A stretch of DNA of 47,728 nt from Bacillota bacterium. GTDB lineage: Bacteria > Bacillota > Clostridia > Lutisporales > Lutisporaceae. The notes below the pieces were generated by a model. That model was not told the origin of the DNA. It saw only the letters and a list, made by a program, of their open reading frames with translations, and did no database searches. Each line of letters begins with the position of its first letter. Within the stretch, counting starts at the first letter, position 1. The position numbers and the translations under genes were made by a program. This document shows positions 44,359 through 47,728 of the stretch, in pieces. Location of the stretch: assembly GCA_029553855.1 (NCBI GenBank), contig JAKPKE010000135.1, positions 1 to 47,728 of the forward strand, given 5' to 3'.

Positions 44359-45096
44359 TCAGCTGATTGCAGCAATCATCAGAACTATTCCTATCATCGG
44401 GTTAATAACCCATGATGCTTTTTGCATTGAAATATAAAAATCTGACGGTTCAGGATCCCTGACATTCAGAAAATGTTTGAGATTAAAGAAAAAAAGCGGG
44501 TATCTAACATCTATTAACGTAATAACAAACAAGAATATAGCCGGCACAAAATATTGATACTTTCCCCGTATGGCATCCCCGGCGGAATATGTAAAATCCG
44601 CCACATCCTTTAGAGAAAACTCATAATTCCCGTTATAGGATATCTCTCCGTTTACCCTTACCCTGACTGCATCTGAAATCAAAGGCCTCCCGTTTTTATC
44701 AAACAGAAAGTAACTGCCTTTTCTGTAATCCCCTTCAAAAACTATATCACCCCCGTCTTTAATATTCTTAATACCCTGATCCCAATTACCGGCATCCTTA
44801 AAGGCAACCGTATATTGTTTGTTTATGTCTTTCGGCAGCTTGAAGATTACCTCTGCCTCGGGGCTCTTATTAGTCAATCCTTTTACTGTAATATGGAGGT
44901 TTCCATATTTATTTTTTCCTATATAATGACGTTCTGAAGACACTTGTTCTTTCTTCAAAAACGCATCATCATAATATACTCCTATAGTAAAGAAGGCCTT
45001 TAAATAAAAAGTCAATATTATGACTAAAACAACTATTAATAAGACTTTTAAAAAATTATATCTTAGCGATAATTTTTTGATTTCCTCAATATACAT
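44359..45096 (-). CDS. Membrane protein of unknown function
   Basis: The 245-aa product has one span at about 15-35, an extracytoplasmic beta-rich region (about 40-175, e.g. GNLHITVKGLTNKSPEAEVIF), then two spans at about 182-198 and 228-245. The segment between them ends DPEPSDFYISMQKASW. I do not recognise the family. The spans near both ends frame an outside domain. RBS AGGGAG. Lies within a run of exported proteins. Confidence 0.6.
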   Translation of the reverse strand: MYIEEIKKLSLRYNFLKVLLIVVLVIILTFYLKAFFTIGVYYDDAFLKKEQVSSERHYIGKNKYGNLHITVKGLTNKSPEAEVIFKLPKDINKQYTVAFKDAGNWDQGIKNIKDGGDIVFEGDYRKGSYFLFDKNGRPLISDAVRVRVNGEISYNGNYEFSLKDVADFTYSAGDAIRGKYQYFVPAIFLFVITLIDVRYPLFFFNLKHFLNVRDPEPSDFYISMQKASWVINPMIGIVLMIAAIS

Positions 45097-45157
45097 AAGT
45101 CTCCCTTTCCTGCTGTTATTGACTGAACTACATCTGATTTTCCAGTCTGAGGGTTCC

Positions 45158-46915
45158 CTAGTACAAGGCCCCGTCCAGACCGTTTATAATTTCTATACCG
45201 GAAACCAGCCTGCTTTTAATAAGAAAAATTATGCTCTTTGTACTTTCTTCGGGCGTATATGCATAGGCATAATCACATTTGCCGAACCATTCCTCATCGT
45301 CGTATGAGATACTATCAATTCTTCTTAGCTGTTCTTCGGGCCAATGTTCCAGGAGAGCTTCCTCTGTATCGCCGACAGCTACGCCCGCCGAGGAACAGCC
45401 TTTCTTTACAGTACGGATAGTGATAATGGTATACACACCTTCATCGGGGTTAAGGTATGTTACCTGCAAATCGTCGCTTTCCACTACTATGACCTTACCG
45501 AAACTCTCGGCCTTAAAATCCTTGCGGCCCCTTTCGCCCAGGCCGGTGCCGAAAGGGAATTCCACCGGATATGCATTTAAAGATAAGATGCCTGACCCCG
45601 GGACAGTGAGAGTAAATATGTTTTCGTCGAAGCTAATTAAATACGTGACGGATCGGCGCAGGACATCCGCCTCATCTGAAGAAAACCGTTCCCTCAGGCA
45701 CGCGCTGTACAAGGCCCTGTTGAAATCCCATTGCAATCTCAAAATTTCGTCCAGACCCTCTGTATAAGCGCCGTCGGATGTAAGATAAGCCCTGCCAATA
45801 TAATAGTTGCGCAGGGATTGGTCGGCGCTGTCGGATTTTATACTGCCCACAGCAGCATCTCGCAGGGCAAGCCATAACGGATTCCACCATTCCCCGCCGT
45901 AAGCTTCACCCAGCTCCTGCCAGGTGGCCCGGGTGAAGTTTTCCAGACAGGGCAGCAGTTCATAATCGCTTACAGGCTTGCCTGCCATGAGTTTGGGCAT
46001 ATAGTCGTGTATGTTCCCGGTAGACGCGGCAAATGAACCGGAGGAGGCAGCAGGATTATTGGGGTGCGCAAAGCTGTCCGGTGTTGCCTGAAAATGTTCA
46101 AAAGCCTTTATAACAAAGGCAAGGGCCGCCTGCTCCGGTCTGAGCCGGGATGTGTCTTTTCCCGCATCGCATGCCTCCTGCAAACCTGCATAAAATTCCC
46201 TTGAGGAAACCCCATTTTCATCGGGGAAATAAGGATATACACTTCCGTATTGATCCTTCCAGCGCTCCACGCACCAAATCCCGGTATCTCCTTGGGTAAC
46301 GGGCTGGGAGAGGATAAGTGTCCAGACCACTTCCTTGCTGCCGTTATATGCGTAATAAGGATAATAATCTATGAAAATATGGTCGCTGTCATAGGTATAT
46401 TCCCTGCTGAAGAATTCACCATCGCTGTAAGGGATTAGGTCGTTGCGGACTATCATATCGTTTTTTACAAAACCGGCGACAGCCGAGAAAAGTTGTGAAA
46501 ATGATTCATAATCGTCCGGGGCTTGCACATCAGTGGCATGAAAAAAACCGTAATGATATGTTTCATCTTTTGCAAAAAAGCTCTGCCCGCTGCCATCGGA
46601 GCACAGGAACTGCTCATATTGCGCCTCAGTATAACGGACAATGCTAAAAAGCCAGCCTAGGCCTTCATATTTCTCATATGTAGATTTTTGGTAAACAGAT
46701 ATAAGGGTGCTTTCGTCATCATATTCAGTGGGATCAATGAGCAGCCGATCTGTATATTCATTAGGTATGGCTATAGTTATGCCGTATCGCTCGTACTTGG
46801 CTACGTCCTCCTTGGTGTTGTCCTCGCGGCTTTTCCCGGTAAAGGTACATCCGGAAACAAAAGCCATAATAAGAAACGTAACAAGTAAAAAAAGCAATTT
46901 CTTTTTCCCATGCAT
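45158..46915 (-). CDS. Large lipoprotein of unknown function with atypical base composition
   Basis: The 585-aa product has a lipoprotein signal peptide with lipobox VSGC (Cys23). The mature part starts with a domain (about 45-150: ERYGITIAIPNEYTDRLLID) of a kind seen in other clostridial surface proteins, followed by about 400 residues I cannot place. By eye the coding DNA reaches about 60% GC in the 45841-45960 stretch, well above the neighbours, suggesting foreign origin or different codon use. RBS GAGGAGG. Confidence 0.65.
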   Translation of the reverse strand: MHGKKKLLFLLVTFLIMAFVSGCTFTGKSREDNTKEDVAKYERYGITIAIPNEYTDRLLIDPTEYDDESTLISVYQKSTYEKYEGLGWLFSIVRYTEAQYEQFLCSDGSGQSFFAKDETYHYGFFHATDVQAPDDYESFSQLFSAVAGFVKNDMIVRNDLIPYSDGEFFSREYTYDSDHIFIDYYPYYAYNGSKEVVWTLILSQPVTQGDTGIWCVERWKDQYGSVYPYFPDENGVSSREFYAGLQEACDAGKDTSRLRPEQAALAFVIKAFEHFQATPDSFAHPNNPAASSGSFAASTGNIHDYMPKLMAGKPVSDYELLPCLENFTRATWQELGEAYGGEWWNPLWLALRDAAVGSIKSDSADQSLRNYYIGRAYLTSDGAYTEGLDEILRLQWDFNRALYSACLRERFSSDEADVLRRSVTYLISFDENIFTLTVPGSGILSLNAYPVEFPFGTGLGERGRKDFKAESFGKVIVVESDDLQVTYLNPDEGVYTIITIRTVKKGCSSAGVAVGDTEEALLEHWPEEQLRRIDSISYDDEEWFGKCDYAYAYTPEESTKSIIFLIKSRLVSGIEIINGLDGALY

Positions 46916-46955
46916 TTAAGAATACCTCCTCTATAGCATCAGATGCTTATTTCTA

Positions 46956-47498
46956 TCAGTTTTTATCCGTTTGAATCATAAAAAAGCAATATTGTGTTTC
47001 ATCAGCACTATGTATCTCAGCAACATAACCAGCTATGATTTTTTCATTTTCCTCATAATATGAACTGAGCCCCGCCTGAAGCAGCCTTTCCACGGTATAT
47101 TCATATTTTGAATCCCCGACCTCTTCCACCTTAATATCCATGCTCAACGGTGCCCCAAAGGAGTCGTTATAGTTGGGAATCCCCTCCTTATTGATCCAGT
47201 ATGCCTTGACATTTACTCCTTCGATTTCGCCATGTAAATCTAACTCTACTTTAGAACCTTTGGGCGCATAAATCAGCTTTTCTCTGTCAATTTCCAGGTA
47301 AGCCTTCCTAAAATCATCCTTTGTAGTAAAAGGTCCTGCAGTAAGCGTATAACAAATGTCCTTGTCATTGGCCTTTATAGATACTTCCTTCCTATCCTCC
47401 TCTGTAATCCTTGTCTCACTCCTGCTGGTATCAGGACCGCAGCCCAATAGTAATGTGACAAGAAATAAAACAAATATAAGACTGAAAACCCTTTTCAT
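46956..47498 (-). CDS. Small lipoprotein of unknown function
   Basis: The 180-aa product has a short lipoprotein signal ending LLLGC (Cys20), a charged linker (about 25-45) and a compact domain (about 45-180) that looks mostly beta with a closing helix. No family recognised. It lies 40 bp upstream of the large lipoprotein and is probably in the same operon. The family A repeat ends about 90 bp before its start and points toward it. Confidence 0.62.
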   Translation of the reverse strand: MKRVFSLIFVLFLVTLLLGCGPDTSRSETRITEEDRKEVSIKANDKDICYTLTAGPFTTKDDFRKAYLEIDREKLIYAPKGSKVELDLHGEIEGVNVKAYWINKEGIPNYNDSFGAPLSMDIKVEEVGDSKYEYTVERLLQAGLSSYYEENEKIIAGYVAEIHSADETQYCFFMIQTDKN

Positions 47499-47586
47499 TA
47501 TATCACCGCCTATTGAACATCTATATTATTTGACGGGTTAAAGTATATATATGTTGCATTCAAATACGCAGTCACATTAGGAGTAT

Positions 47587-47728
47587 GATGCGAAGCAACT
47601 ATGAGTTTGTAGATACCCTGGAGCAACAGCCTTGTATATCGACTCGCACAGTGCAAATCTTTGGACAGAATCACAGCTTGATACTTGAAAAATCCTAACG
47701 CACATAAACCCGACCTCAGGGCTTTTGT
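47587..47728 (-). repeat. Dispersed repeat family A, copy 2 (cut by window edge)
   Basis: The reverse complement of this segment matches 10259-10399 with about six differences. The window ends inside what in copy 1 is a 9-bp hairpin, so the element very likely continues. No ORF is supported. Confidence 0.85.

Overview
The window reads as chromosomal DNA of an endospore-forming, low-to-moderate GC member of the Clostridia. The evidence is a near-complete sporulation set (spoIIE, spoVT, spoVG, yabP, yabQ and a yabM/spoVB-type flippase), AGGAGG-type ribosome binding sites, many TTG and GTG starts, and a gene order that follows the Bacillus subtilis spoVG to ftsH segment. Every gene is on the minus strand except murC, so the map is read from high to low coordinates. 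Species cannot be fixed from sequence alone. No transposase, phage gene, CRISPR array or rRNA was seen.

Right end (39445-47728), accessory. This part holds DNA-alkylation repair genes (an AlkA-type glycosylase, an Ogt-type methyltransferase and a short methyltransferase-like protein), a peptide deformylase with unusual motifs, and five exported or membrane proteins of unknown function. The 585-aa lipoprotein gene is visibly richer in GC than its surroundings.

Centre (10407-39444), core. murC is on the plus strand behind a 630-bp intergenic region with a strong promoter and three perfect helices. spoVG has a textbook SigH promoter. Next come a Met/Cys-cluster small protein, the nadABC operon with its own promoter and a perfect inverted repeat, then glmU, prs, pth, mfd, a PrsA-type foldase, spoVT, a flippase, a MazG fusion, hup, rqcP, yabP, yabQ, divIC, an S1 protein, ppx/gppA, three tRNAs (Leu, fMet, Met), spoIIE, yabS, tilS and hpt. 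Relative to B. subtilis, fin (between pth and mfd) and yabT (between yabS and tilS) are missing, and the prsA-like gene is inserted.

Left end (1-9671). ftsH precedes a complete methylmalonyl-CoA module: a split B12-dependent mutase, its G-protein chaperone MeaB, the epimerase, and a four-subunit biotin-dependent sodium-pumping decarboxylase. The window edge cuts birA, the biotin ligase that would charge the carrier subunit. Together these would interconvert succinyl-CoA and propionyl-CoA, with decarboxylation coupled to Na+ export.

The most unusual layer is non-coding. Several families of short dispersed repeats and strong hairpins occupy gene 3' ends and leaders: a 141-bp repeat present as two inverted copies about 37 kb apart plus fragments, a GC-rich repeat of about 93 bp, a GGAAAGT palindrome family, a 71-bp direct duplication, an 88-nt rod-like hairpin, and a palindromic element between two tRNA genes. 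The best candidate for something undescribed is the structured region upstream of murC.
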